DNA of 64,000 bases from Blastocladiella emersonii ATCC 22665. Lineage: Eukaryota > Blastocladiomycota > Blastocladiomycetes > Blastocladiales > Blastocladiaceae. How positions within the stretch are numbered: position 1 is the stretch's first letter; each line of letters begins with the position of its first letter. Position numbers and translations under genes: made by a program. Positions 10,084-20,342 of this stretch are shown here, piece after piece. The stretch covers positions 1,391,501 through 1,455,500 of the forward strand of contig JANHCV010000005.1 of the NCBI GenBank assembly GCA_025594325.1, read 5' to 3'. The notes under the pieces are model-generated. The model did not search any database and was not told where the DNA came from. It worked only from the letters and a program-made list of their open reading frames with translations.

Positions 10084-10772
10084 GGTGTCGATGTCTTGAC
10101 TACGTTGCAAAAATGACAAGTCAGAAACGCTTTTCATGGCATTGAAGTAGTAGTTGCATACGTGTTGAGGTCTTGCTTATCGGTGAGGTAGCGGAGAGAG
10201 GGTGGCGGGGCGGCCCACGGCTTTTGTAGGCTCCAGAGTGCATACCAAAAGGCCTGCAGAGCGAGACCTCATGCATACACCCAACTCACCTGAGCTCATG
10301 ATCGACGCCACGACGCGTAATTTTATCACGTGAGGTGCGAGACACTCCGTGAGACGCGTTTCAAGTCTTTGGATGAACGCCGCCGCACTCCCTCTCTCCC
10401 TGCATTCACCACTCATGACTTGATGCAAACTGACTTTGACATGTCAAGATCCCCTCGTGCAACTTCCCGAGTTGGTCCGCCGGCGTTCCTCAAACCGCGT
10501 TGACGACGCGCGATCCCCGATCCACGACCTCCAACAGCGAGCCGAATGGAAAGTCTCGCGGGACACGTTGCCGCGTCGGAAATCATGGGAACGCGCTGCG
10601 GATGCTGGGGGACAGGCCTTGTCCACGTCCTGTCCATCTTGCCTATCCAGGTCGGAGCAGTTTGCGAAAGGTCGCGTCGGGCGCGGCGACTATAGAAGAA
10701 GCCCCCGCCCCCGCCCCCGCGCGCGCTTCGGACACGAGTCTCCATAACGTTCACCTCGCGCACACCATCACC
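10084..10772. promoter_or_regulatory. Divergent upstream region of the 9.4-kb gene and Argonaute
   Basis: This region holds a 5' UTR intron candidate, a CACGTG at about 10328 and an ACGCGTTTCAAG at 10354-10365. That pair is also seen near F-box-like copies. A C-rich stretch and a TATAG-like site near 10690 lie about 80 bases upstream of the Argonaute ATG. No coding segment was supported. Confidence 0.4.
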
Positions 10773-13684
10773 ATGTCCGCTACGCGCTTCACGCTCGGGC
10801 CCGCCCCCTTCACGACGCGCACGTTCGTGGGCCGTCCCGCCGTCGGCAAGGTCGGCACGCCCGTCCGCGTCGTCGCCAACCACTACGCGCTCTCGCTGCT
10901 CAACAACATCACCGTGCACCACTACGACGTGGTCATCTCGCCCGAGCCGACCAAGTCGCTCGCGCGCAAGGTGTGGGCCGAGTGGGAGCGCGCGCACGGC
11001 GCCAAGCTCGGCGTCATGGCCGCCTACGACGGCGTCAAGAACCTGTTCGCGCCCAAGCCGCTGCCCCAGGACCACATGCAGTTCGACGTTGTGCTGCCCG
11101 CCACGACCGAGGGCAAGCGCGCCAAGGAGTTCAAGATGACCGTCAAGCTCGCCTCGACCATCAACCGTACGCTCTCTCGCTCCCTGCGCTCGTCCTCGCC
11201 GATCCGCTACTGACTCTCTTTGCGCGTGTAGTGAGCGAGCTGACCTCGTTCCTCGACAAGCGCACCTCGCTGTCCAACAACGTCCTGACCTCGATCATGG
11301 CGCTCGACGTCGTGTTCCGCCAGTCGCCCCTCAAGCGCATGCTGGTACGCTATCTTCGCGTTTCTCCGTGTCAGAAACCGACTCTGACACCGCCCATTCT
11401 CTAGCCTGCCGGCCGCTCGTTCTTCGACCCGACGTCGCGCCCGGTCGACCTCGGCGGCGGCCTCAACCTGCTGTCGGGCCTGTTCATGTCGGTGCGCCCG
11501 GGCGTCGGCACCATGACGCTCAACACCGACACGGCGTACACGGCCTTCTACAAGCCGCTGCCCATGGTCGAGTTTGCGCGCGAGGTGCTCGGCCGCGCCA
11601 TGCCGCCCGCCACCCAGGAGCTCATGCCGCGCGACCTGATCCGCCTCGAGAAGATGGTCCGCCTGCTCGTCGTCGCGGTCAAGCACCGCGGCGCCCTCAA
11701 CCCGCGGTTCCGCGTGCTCAAGCTCACGCGCACGTCGGCCGCCAAGACCAAGTTCACGCTGTCGCCGCCGGGTCCGCCCGCCGAGGGTGCCGCGGCGGCG
11801 CCTCCCGCTGGTGCTACGAGCTCGCCGGCCAAGGGCGGCAAGAAGGGCGCCGCCGGCAAGGGTGCCGCGGGTGCTGCTCCCGCTGGTACCGGTGGCGTCA
11901 GCGGGGCTACGGCGGCGCTCGCGCGCCTAACGGTCGGCGGCAAGCCGCGCGAGGTCACGGTCGCCGAGTACTTCGCCGCGGCCTACAACCTCAAGCTGCA
12001 GTACCCGAACCTGCCGTGCCTCGTCGTTGGCACGCCGCAGCGGCAGACGTACCTGCCCATGGAGGTGGCCGTCATCGACGCCGGCCAAAAGTACCGCGGC
12101 AAGCTGTCCGAGGACCAGACGTCCAACGTCATCAAGATCGCGGCCAAGAAGCCGCTCGAGCGCATGGCGCAGCTTAAGCAGCTCATCTCGACCACGGCCA
12201 ACCTCGCGTCGGACCCGTACCTGCAGGCGTTCGGCGTCAAGGTCGCGCCCGAGCTCATGTCGGTGCAAGGCCGGTTCCTGTCGACGCCCAAGCTGCAGAT
12301 CGGCGGCAACAAGATGACGGTGCCGCGCGACGGGTCGTGGAATTTCGCCAACGCGCGCGTCGCAGCGGGCGCGCGTATCTCGTCCATCGGCGTGCTTAGC
12401 TTCGCCGACCCGCGGTACCTGCCCGAGGAGCGCGTCGAGGAGAAGATGGACGCGCTGTTCAACATGTGCGAGAAAATGGGCCTCGTCTTCAACCCGAACA
12501 AGAAGACGAAGACGACATACCCGATCCGATCGGCGCGCACGGGCCGCGGCGGGTTTGGGCCCGAGGCCATCAAGACGGCGCTGTTCGAGATTTACAACGA
12601 GACCGAGGCCACGTTCGGGCAGCGGCCCGACATCATCGTCGTGATTCTGCCGCGCAAGGAGACGGCGCTGTACGCAGAGATCAAGCGCGTCGGCGACATT
12701 GAGCTCGGTGTCCCGACGCAGTGCCTCGTCCAGGCCAAGATCGAGCGCGCCAACGAGCAGTATTGGGCCAACGTCGTCCTCAAGGTCAACGTCAAGGTGC
12801 TCGGTGCCGGCGCCGCGGTCCCGGCCACGACCAACTTTTCGCTCGCCCAGTCCAAGTACATTGGCGCAGGCGAGTCGGTCATGCTCGTCGGCGCCGACGT
12901 GTCGCACCCGTCGCCCGGCGCCGGCCACGCGTCGATCGCGTCCATGGTCGCCACCATGGACCCCAAGTGCGCGGGCCGATACTCGGCCGAGGTGCGCGCG
13001 CAGCCGTCGCGCCAGGAGGAGATTGCGGACGTGCGTGGCATGTTCGCGGCGCTGCTGCGCCGGTACTACCTCGCCAACAAGAACACGTTCCCCAAGAAGA
13101 TTATCGTGTACCGCGACGGCGTGTCCGAGGGCCAGTTCGACATTGTGCTCAAGGGCGAGCTCGAGGGCATCCGGTCCGTGCTCAAGAAGGCGGGCGCGTA
13201 CGAGCAGACGCGCATCACGTTTATCACGGTCCAGAAACGCCACCACACGCGCTTCTTCGCGACCAACCCGGGCGACAACGACCGCTCGGGCAACCTCAAG
13301 GCCGGCCTCGTCGTCGACACGGGCGTCACGCACCCGACCGACTTCGACTTTTTCCTGCAGTCGCAGGCCGGCCTGCAGGGGACCAGCCGCCCGACGCGAT
13401 ACGCGGTGCTGCACGACGAGAACAACTGGACCGCCGACGACCTGCAGCTCTTCACCTACCACCTCTGCTACACATACGCGCGGTGCACGCGCAGTGTGAG
13501 CGTCGCGCCGCCCGCCTACTACGCCCACCTCGTCGCCTTCCGGTCGCGCCACCACCTGCTCTCGTCCGAGTCCATGTCCGACACGGCGTCCGTGTCCACG
13601 GCGCGCTCGGGCGACAAGGACGCGCCCGTCCCCGAGCTCGCCAAGGTGCACGCGAACCTTGCCGCGTCCATGTACTACATGTGA
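10773..13684 (+). CDS. Argonaute
   Basis: Three exons, 10773-11166, 11232-11344 and 11405-13684, join in frame (introns GTACGC to GTGTAG and GTACGC to TCTAG) to give about 928 aa. Order: N domain, linker 1, PAZ (about residues 350-425, KLQYPNLPCLVVG), MID and PIWI. PIWI carries the full slicer set. The aspartates are in GADVSHP (about D667) and YRDGVSEGQF (about D740), the glutamate finger is in RQEEIADV (about E707) and the histidine is in YYAHLVAFR (about H877). VQKRHHTRFF is also present. It should bind small RNAs and cleave complementary targets in the cytoplasm or nucleus. A lysine/alanine/glycine-rich low-complexity insertion of about 60 residues (about 287-345) sits before the PAZ core. 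No Dicer or RNA-dependent RNA polymerase is in the window. Confidence 0.95.
11167..11231 (+). other. Argonaute intron 1
   Basis: Donor GTACGC, acceptor GTGTAG, 65 bases. Joining 11166 to 11232 keeps the frame (reads INLSELTSFLDK). Confidence 0.85.
11345..11404 (+). other. Argonaute intron 2
   Basis: Donor GTACGC, acceptor TTCTCTAG, 60 bases. The join reads LKRMLPAGRSFFDP, the usual Argonaute linker 1 (AGRSFF). Confidence 0.9.
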
Positions 13685-14329
13685 TTGTCCGCTTGCCCTT
13701 TTGCTCGCTGGTGTTGGTGATTGGAATGAAATCTTTCGTGACGTTGAATCGGGTTACCTCCTCCAGTTTGATCTCGCCCGTTAGTTCAGCGCGACTTCCT
13801 TAGACGAGCTTTCGAATGAAATGCGGCAGAAAGTCTTCTACAAGGTTCGTGGTGGCGTTGACGGCTCACTCACATGGCCGTTCCCTGTGCGGTGATCAAC
13901 CGCTTCAAACGAGGGTCGGGACACGCGGCGGCTATGCGCATACGACCCACGTGATATCGAAACGCGTCTCAAGCTTCTCGGAACGGGGAAGTAGAAGGTC
14001 GCAACGGGTGTTGGAACAGCTTGCTTCGAAATCGATTGAGGTACAGTGCAGGGTTGCAAGTCGAGGCAATCGGTGAGGGAAACATCCCGTCGTAGCGAGA
14101 CTCTTCGATTGCGCAGCGGAACGACGCGCCCGACAACATAGTCGAGATGCGTGACCCACTGAATCCTGACACTTCTCTCGTTAGAACCTTCGAACCAAGT
14201 GTTGGTTTGCGTAGTAAAAACGCTCTTTCTTATTCGACACCAGAGTACATGAGAAACTGACTGCTGGGCCCGCATCGAGAGCAACAATGGTGCGGCCCGA
14301 AAGCGACGTAAATCACAAGGACGAAGCCG
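13685..14329. other. Intergenic with a CACGTG/ACGCGT module
   Basis: No gene supported. At 13948-13973, CACGTGATATC is followed closely by ACGCGTCTCAAG. The same pairing is found upstream of F-box-like copies at 16685-16710. Confidence 0.45.
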
Positions 14330-16578
14330 TCACACGGAGGGCGCCGCGCCACCAGACAACAAAAGTTGGACGTTAACCAGGCTCGCTGCGTCAGGAGCGG
14401 CGGTCTTGAACATGCGGGCGAGCCACTTGGTCCTAGCCACCGTGCCAGAGTCCACGTAAAGCTTACTGAACAGAGCAGCGAGGACCTCGGGATCAGCTCG
14501 GCCATCAAGCACGCCGTCGGGAAAGAGGTGCAGAACGGAGAGCGGGACAGTGCCCGCGTATACCTCGGCCTGGAACGCATCAAACGCCGCCTGCGGGCCA
14601 GCGTCAAAGAGCGCACGTGCCGCGAGGCAAGCAGACGCGAACGAGATGCACGACTTCGCGGTGCACCGAGTGTCAAAGCAGCGGCACAGTTGTGTCCAGA
14701 CGTTGGTGAAGAGAAGGACGAGCGACGCACGGTGCTCGGGCTCGCAGCAGTTGAGTAGCTCTTTATGAATCGTGCGCCACAGCTGCTTTGCCGTGACAGA
14801 ACTGCTCCGAGGCATCGTGAGGGCGGGGTCGGAGACATAGTTGAAGCGATCGTGGACACACGGGACGCCGTCGGGATGGAACATCACCCGGATCGTCGCA
14901 AAGAGGTAAAAGTGCGCAGTTCCCGTCTCTTTCAAAACGCACAATAAGCGGTAGGTCGCATCGGGCTTCAGAAAGGCCGAGGCAAGAAGCTGCGCGATGG
15001 CCGCGGAAGTAGACCATATTTGGTGAGTGTCGTTGGGCTGCGAGACGAGAAATTCCAGGAGCTCGGCGGGAATCCCGTTGAGGAAAGAGAGTATGTTGGG
15101 AGCTGGGAGCTCTGGATTGAGATGAGTCCAGTGTTTGCGATCCGCTTCGACAAAGTCGGCAAGGCTCAGTCGGCAGTCAGTACCGCAGTGCGGGTTTGGC
15201 ACGAGAGCGAATTTGAAAAGCGCTTGGCAAACATCGTTGCGAGCTCGCTCCTGAGCGTATGCGCCCTGGCCAACGCAGAACGCTACCATTTGTTTGCAGC
15301 CAAGTCAACTCGTACATTCACGATGAAGCAGGATCTCGGAGTTGCGTACCATGCAGTATCATGTCATTCCATTTCTCGGAGGTATGCCGGCTGCAAAGTC
15401 GCTGGACGAAACCGTACTCTTTGCGGGCGATGGCAGCACCAAGAATTCCGCTCCAGCGCTTGGGAGCAATGAGCCCATGGCTGTCAAGAAGCTCGAGGTC
15501 TCCAACAGAAAGGCCGCGGTCCATCCAGCCGATAAAGCGTGAACCGAGTTGACCTTCATCATCCAGAGGGTCACTTGAGTCGAACCAGCGCAGGAGGCCA
15601 AAGTCTCCGAGCTGGAAGAAATAGGTCAAAGCGGTGACCACTTGGTCGGGGAACTGAACAAGCAGCGGCAAGAAGACCCGAGCAGTGCTCGAGAACCCAG
15701 CTCGCTATGTCCTTGAAATATTCCGCGGTCCCGATTGTGCGCAAAAATTCGGCGGCCATGTAGCACGCGTAGTACGCTGGACTATCCTCGGAAAGCAGCG
15801 CAGCGAGGGCCGATGTGCCCACGGTGTACCGTGGAGTATCGACAATTAGCCGGAAAATTCGAGCCTCGCGCGTGAGGATGGAGATGTACGCCAACGCGTC
15901 GATGAAGCGCAAAGAAGTCGCGGGCATATCGAGCTTGTCGGGTCCAAAGTCGGCACCAAAGTAGTCCTTGAAGATCGTGAGCCACTCCATGAGCCCAAGC
16001 GACACGTCCAGGAGCCGCGGCAAGTTGGCAGCAACATCGTCAAGGAACTGGCGCATGGGATCCGTCCATCCAAACGAGGCAGCCGAAGCAATCAGTCGGA
16101 TCAGCGTCGAGAGCGGACACATCATGATGGAGGAGTGCGCTCCAGAGACCGCGGCCTCTAACTGCTTGCGTGTAGTCGCTGAGTCAATGTGGCTCGCCCG
16201 AATACGGCGGCGCAAGAGTTTGGCCACGTGAACGAGAAATTCCGTCGGCGCATGGGCGTGATAGTAAAGCCCCTCGCTCCGTCGGGTAAGAGCGCCGACC
16301 TCGACGGGATTGAAATCGACCATGCAGAGGCGCGTGACGGCGTCGCGGTGCTGGAGCTTAACTCGAAGCGCAACCTTGCTCAGCTGCTCGACAATGGAGA
16401 CGGCCCAAGCGCATTGAACTTGCTCGTCGATCGCCGGGACGCGGAGGCACGCGGAAGCGGTCGCAGTGGCCGAGCGCGGTTTGGCGAGCTGGAGCACAGC
16501 GGCAATCAGGTCCTCTGGGAGCAGGGCCAGGGTGGACATGCCCAAGGCAGGTTCATTCGTTTGCATCAAGTCTGACAT
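14330..16578 (-). CDS. F-box-like family protein, most complete copy
   Basis: The minus-strand ATG at 16578 opens with MSDLMQTNEPALGM and an F-box-like helix (LLPEDLIAAVLQLAKPR). It runs about 300 codons to about 15700. Homology continues in another frame at about 15640-15330 (LLDSHGLIAPKRWSGILGA) and again from 15289 to the stop at 14330 (SLADFVEADRKHW, VTAKQLWRTIHKELLNCCEP, LHLFPDGVLDGRADPEVLA). The second frame change can be an intron (GTGAAT near 15323 to CGCTCAG near 15257). The first, near 15700, also occurs in the copy at 1-2259, so it is either a conserved intron I could not place or an old frameshift. If spliced, the protein would be about 700 aa. The biochemical role is unknown; SCF-type substrate binding is only a guess from the F-box-like start. 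Confidence 0.55.
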
Positions 16579-16683
16579 GCTGGTTCATGAGCATGGGTCT
16601 CATCCAGAGGAGCGAGCGCAACGCGTCGAAGCCGAGGTCGCTGCGTGGCGCACGAACGCCGCCCGTTACGACACATGACCGCA

Positions 16684-17103
16684 TCACATGATATCCCAAC
16701 GCGTCTCAAGTCCCAACCCCTTGACGCGTCTCGGCTCGCAAACTCGCGGCGGAGAGCGCTGATAAGCTTTGTGTTCGGAAGGAATGGCTTGCCGGACGCT
16801 GGTAGGGTTTGTGTCGACCATTGCAAGTCGATTCACGGCATCATCGCCGAATTTAAACGCTTTGCCGAGAACGACGTGGGTACAAAGCTGGTCGACTACG
16901 GTGATTGTCCACGGGTAGTAGACGGTCCTATGAATGGCCAGGGTGCGAAGTGATGCTGAGGAGGCTGCGATGGCGGCACGCGGCTCGGCAAGCTGAAGCA
17001 CAACGCTCACGAGTTCCGCGGGAAGCTGACTCAGGGCACCGGTGCCCGAGTCCAGTTCATTCGATTGCATGGAGTTTCGATTCATGGCAAGGCGTAATCG
17101 CAC
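16684..17103 (-). pseudogene. Truncated F-box-like copy
   Basis: Begins MNRNSMQSNELDSG, then LSQLPAELVSVVLQLAEPR and MVDTNPTSV, matching the neighbouring copy (MVDFNPVEV). Homology stops at about 16800, after roughly 95 residues, and the remainder of the open frame is unrelated. It lies directly upstream of, and in the same direction as, the full copy at 14330-16578. This looks like a tandem duplication with loss of the 3' part. Confidence 0.6.
16685..16710 (-). promoter_or_regulatory. CACATG/ACGCGTCTCAAG upstream module
   Basis: CACATGATATC and ACGCGTCTCAAG lie three bases apart, about 107 bases upstream of the F-box-like ATG at 16578. A second ACGCGTCTC follows at about 16723. It is nearly identical to 13948-13973 and resembles 17199-17235. 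ACGCGT is the MluI cell-cycle box bound by MBF in yeasts; its use here is inferred. Confidence 0.45.
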
Positions 17104-17198
17104 GTCGAAGGGAGTGGAGAAGGGTGCCGAGCGTGATCAGCTCCCAGAGAAGCTCCCGTGGCTTGAGACTCGACGGCGTGGCTGCTAGATCAACGCCC

Positions 17199-17235
17199 CA
17201 CGTGAGATGGCCTGATTTCTCGACGCGTCTCAACG
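17199..17235 (-). promoter_or_regulatory. CACGTG plus ACGCGTCTCAA upstream of the truncated F-box-like copy
   Basis: CACGTG at 17199-17204 and ACGCGTCTCAA from 17223 lie about 100-150 bases upstream of the start of the copy at 16684-17103. This is the same pairing as at 16685-16710, with a longer spacer. Confidence 0.4.
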
Positions 17236-17348
17236 ACCACGAACCGCCGCGTGTTTATGAAATTCAAAACAACACCGAGCAAAAACGGTTCACCTCACAA
17301 AGTGTCAAACCTTGTTGTGGAATGCTTGGGTTGGATGCGTGATGTCCT

Positions 17349-17723
17349 TCAGTTGAAGCGCTTGTCGGGCACCAGCTTCTTGGTCAGCGGGCGTTCGTAG
17401 ACGTAGCGTTCGTCATCTTTCCCGTCCTTGGTTTTCGGGGTACCAAACTTTGACTTGTCGCCGAACCGATCGGCATCATACGTGCGGCGGTCAATTGGGG
17501 TTGAAAGGACCTTGTAGGCGTAGTTGATTGCGGCCATTTTCTCCAACGAGCGCTTGTCCGTTTTGCCCTCGTAGTTCTCCTTCAGGGCACGGTAGGCGTC
17601 CTTGACCTGCTTGACGGGAGCTTCGCGAGAAATGCCGAGGAGCGAGTAGTGATCCACTTTCGGGTCTTGGGATGTCGCTGACTTAGCAGTTGAGATTTGG
17701 CGAATGTGCTTGATGAGATTCAA
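17349..17723 (-). CDS. Small J-domain-like protein without HPD
   Basis: 124 aa. Residues about 27-95 follow the J-domain pattern: DHYSLLGISREAPVKQVKDA, then an AYRALKENYEGK helix, then AAINYAYKVLSTPIDRRTYD. The HPD tripeptide that stimulates Hsp70 is missing; the loop reads YEGKTDKRS. The tail is charged (KTKDGKDDERYVYERPL). The N-terminal 26 residues (MNLIKHIRQISTAKSA) are basic and could be a mitochondrial presequence, or may hide an intron. A close relative lies 830 bases away (18553-18864, same strand). J-like proteins lacking HPD usually act as structural partners and not as co-chaperones. Confidence 0.75.
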   Translation of the reverse strand: MNLIKHIRQISTAKSATSQDPKVDHYSLLGISREAPVKQVKDAYRALKENYEGKTDKRSLEKMAAINYAYKVLSTPIDRRTYDADRFGDKSKFGTPKTKDGKDDERYVYERPLTKKLVPDKRFN

Positions 17724-18552
17724 GTCACGGTGCCAGGGAAGTTCGTTTTTATAGATGGCTCAAGTCCACGGCATTCGCCCGTGCTTGTGACATTGCCAGG
17801 ACAAACGCAAGACAGTTGGTCCATGATGCGCGGTAGTCGACACAAAAGTTCGTTGACAAAACGTGGTAGATTTTTGATCACACGACCTAGATCAACTTTG
17901 CCAAGGTTAGCGACCGCGGACGCCGCTGACACAATGAGTGCGTCAGTGAGCGCTGCCCAGTGTTCAGGTGAGAGACGACGTACTACGGATTCGCACAATC
18001 CGTCGTTGGCTAGCTTCTCGGAACGTCTGCGCTTCCTGTATCATATTCCATGCTCAAAGTTGCGATTCGTGCGTAGAAATCGTGGAGGACGTTGATGGGA
18101 CGCGTGGTTGCCTGCGCTGCATCAGTAGTCGCATCAGTAGTCGCATCAGCCTGACTCATCTCGCGCGAGAATCTGTGTCGCTTGCCGTTATGAATCGTGA
18201 GCCCCGCATTCTCCCTAAGATAAGAGCCAATAAAACCTTGTCTTACTCCGACTCAGTTGAGTAATCAGTGTTGTTGCAGCTCAAGCGAGCTCGCCAGTCG
18301 ACGATTCGGACGGTATGTAAACGCACGCATTGTTCAAATAATTGGAACGACTTTCACTCTCACAAGTTGTTGGACCAACGGTTTTCAAGCGTTTCAGCTT
18401 GGCCGAACGCGAAGGGGGAATGGTCGCACGCAATGAGAAGTCGGCACTTTTAAAACTATAAACGTATTATACATGTGCGCAGCAGGACCAGCAATGATTG
18501 ACAAGAATTCGTGGCGCCCGTTCGCCGTTGCTGATGCCACATGCTTGACGCC
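17724..18552. other. Intergenic between the two J-like genes
   Basis: No supported gene. A small direct repeat (CATCAGTAGTCG) occurs near 18120-18140. Confidence 0.4.
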
Positions 18553-18864
18553 TTAGGCGAAGCGCTTGTCGCGCTTGAGGCCGCCGTCCGCCAGCGCCAC
18601 TGGATGAACGTATCGCTTATCCTTCGGTCCATTCTTAGTCATCGGAATGCCGTACTTGGTGGTATCGCCGAACCGCTCCGCATCGTACTTGCGCCGCTCA
18701 ATCGGCTCCGAGAGGACCTTGTAGGCGTACTTGATGGCCACGAACTTCTCCTGCGAGCGCTTGTCCTTCTTGCCGTCGTACTGATCTTTAAGGTTGCGGA
18801 ACGCGTCCTTGACGTCCTTGACCGAGGCGTCGCGAGAGATGCTGAGGAGGGTGTAGTGATCCAT
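18553..18864 (-). CDS. Small J-domain-like protein without HPD, paralogue
   Basis: 103 aa from the ATG at 18864. MDHYTLLSISRDASVKDVKD and IKYAYKVLSEPIERRKYDAE align with the gene at 17349-17723 over almost the whole length. The HPD loop is again replaced (YDGKKDKRS). Both tails end DKRF plus one residue. The gene lacks the neighbour's N-terminal extension, so the two copies may act in different compartments. Tandem duplication is evident from order and strand. Confidence 0.75.
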   Translation of the reverse strand: MDHYTLLSISRDASVKDVKDAFRNLKDQYDGKKDKRSQEKFVAIKYAYKVLSEPIERRKYDAERFGDTTKYGIPMTKNGPKDKRYVHPVALADGGLKRDKRFA

Positions 18865-19551
18865 GGTGTGTGGGTTGAGTGGGCGTTGGTGCTTGAAGTC
18901 GGCTGATACCTGAGGGAGCCTGCTGGTCGTCGCATCGGCGGGGAGCGCTCAGAATTTATAGGAGCGAGGGATCCACGTCAATGGTGGGCTTGGGAGGAAA
19001 ACTTCGGGCAAGCCGTTGACAAAGGGCTGATTTCGAGTCGACGCGTTCGCGACAGAATTGCGACATTCGCGCGACACTCGTACGACAGGAATCAATCCCA
19101 CGCTCGTTTGTCCCGTCGCATCACCACGTGATATTCAGATATCCGCCATGTCCGACAAGTTCTGAGTTCTGGATCCCTGATCCTGGTTGATGCTCAGGAA
19201 CAGAAGGCTTTTTGGGTGTGAATTGAGCGGGCGAACATGCGACTCCTGGGAACTGACGGTCGTCAGCAATTGCACGGCCGGCTAGCTGCCTTGAACCGGC
19301 GCAAAGCTTTTGTTGATTGAGCACGCCAAGCTATCGTCTGAACGGGATCCATTCGATCGCGAGCCTGACACTGAGGTGCAGGGATCAAGCAACACGAGTG
19401 AGGTGCACGCTGCGCGAAGCGACCCTGATTGGGTACGAGTGACCGTTTGAGCCCGCGGCGGTCGCGGTTTAAGCGCAAACAGGCCAGTGGAGAGTCATGT
19501 GAGAAAAACGATGTAGTACAGATGAACCCCGAATCCGCGCTGGCGCGCACC
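18865..19551. other. Intergenic, no gene seen
   Basis: Includes the upstream region of the second J-like gene and the 3' region of the prefoldin gene. A CACGTGATATTC at about 19126 recalls part of the F-box upstream module. Confidence 0.4.
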
Positions 19552-20003
19552 TCACGACCGCTCGAGGTTGATGGAGTTACCGAAGCGCTTGTAGAGGACG
19601 GACTTAAGCTTCTCCATCTCGGCGGCGATCGAGTCCATGGAGTCCTTGAGGCCGGCGACCTCGGCGTCGAGGGCCTTGGAGTCGCGCTCGAGCCACTCCT
19701 GAACGCGCTCGTAGGGGGCGTTGACGTACACGTCGCCGATGCGGTACTTGATGATCTCGTCGTCGTCGCACAGCTCGAGCTCGCTGGTCAGGTCGTCGAG
19801 GGCCTCCTTCTCGACCTGGTCGGTGGGTGGGAAGCAGTGTGAGCGGGGGGCGAGCCGTTCCCGGACAGTGCAGAGCACGGTACCTTCTTGGCCTCGTACT
19901 TGGCCTCGAGCCCGTCCATGCGCGCGGACAGGCGCGAGAAGGTGTTGATGTTGGTCTGGTCCTCGCGCGACACGTTCACGTCGGCCTCGTCGCCAGCGTC
20001 CAT
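19552..20003 (-). CDS. PFD4: Prefoldin subunit 4
   Basis: Two exons, 20003-19884 (40 codons, ending GLEAKYEAKK) and 19815-19552, give 127 aa. The intron (19883-19816, 68 bases) runs GTACCG to GACCAG and keeps the frame. The protein has two long helices around the beta-prefoldin core. DQTNINTFSRLSARMDGLEA leads in; ELCDDDEIIKYRIGDVYVN and LKSVLYKRFGNSINLE match the subunit 4 (Gim3) signature. Prefoldin is the hexameric cytosolic chaperone that passes unfolded actin and tubulin to CCT. Length is normal for the family. Confidence 0.92.
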
Positions 20004-20342
20004 CTAGTTTGCAGGGGTCGTGTGAGGACCGGCGGCAGTTCTTTCATCCGATTCATGAGGTCCAAGCACCGACCATGCGTGGTGCAGACATGTTGTAAGG
20101 TGTTGATGCGTGTAGTTTCAGCGCGTTCCAGTCACTCTACGCGAGGATCGGCGTTGAGGGAGGGGAGGGGGAGCGCGCGGAGGCGCCTCGCACGGTCGCG
20201 GCAGCCACACGTCGCCGCCTTGGAACAGGGCTGATGGGAGTGGCGTGCGCGCGAACACGGCCCCGCGCCGCCGCCGAGTCGTCTCCCCGCACCGCCTGCG
20301 ACGGATCCAACGTACCCGCGACTACCTGCAACGTAACCGAGC

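Noticed and set aside
11927-13651. 574-codon frame opposite Argonaute
   Set aside because: Shadow; the plus strand carries PAZ and PIWI motifs.
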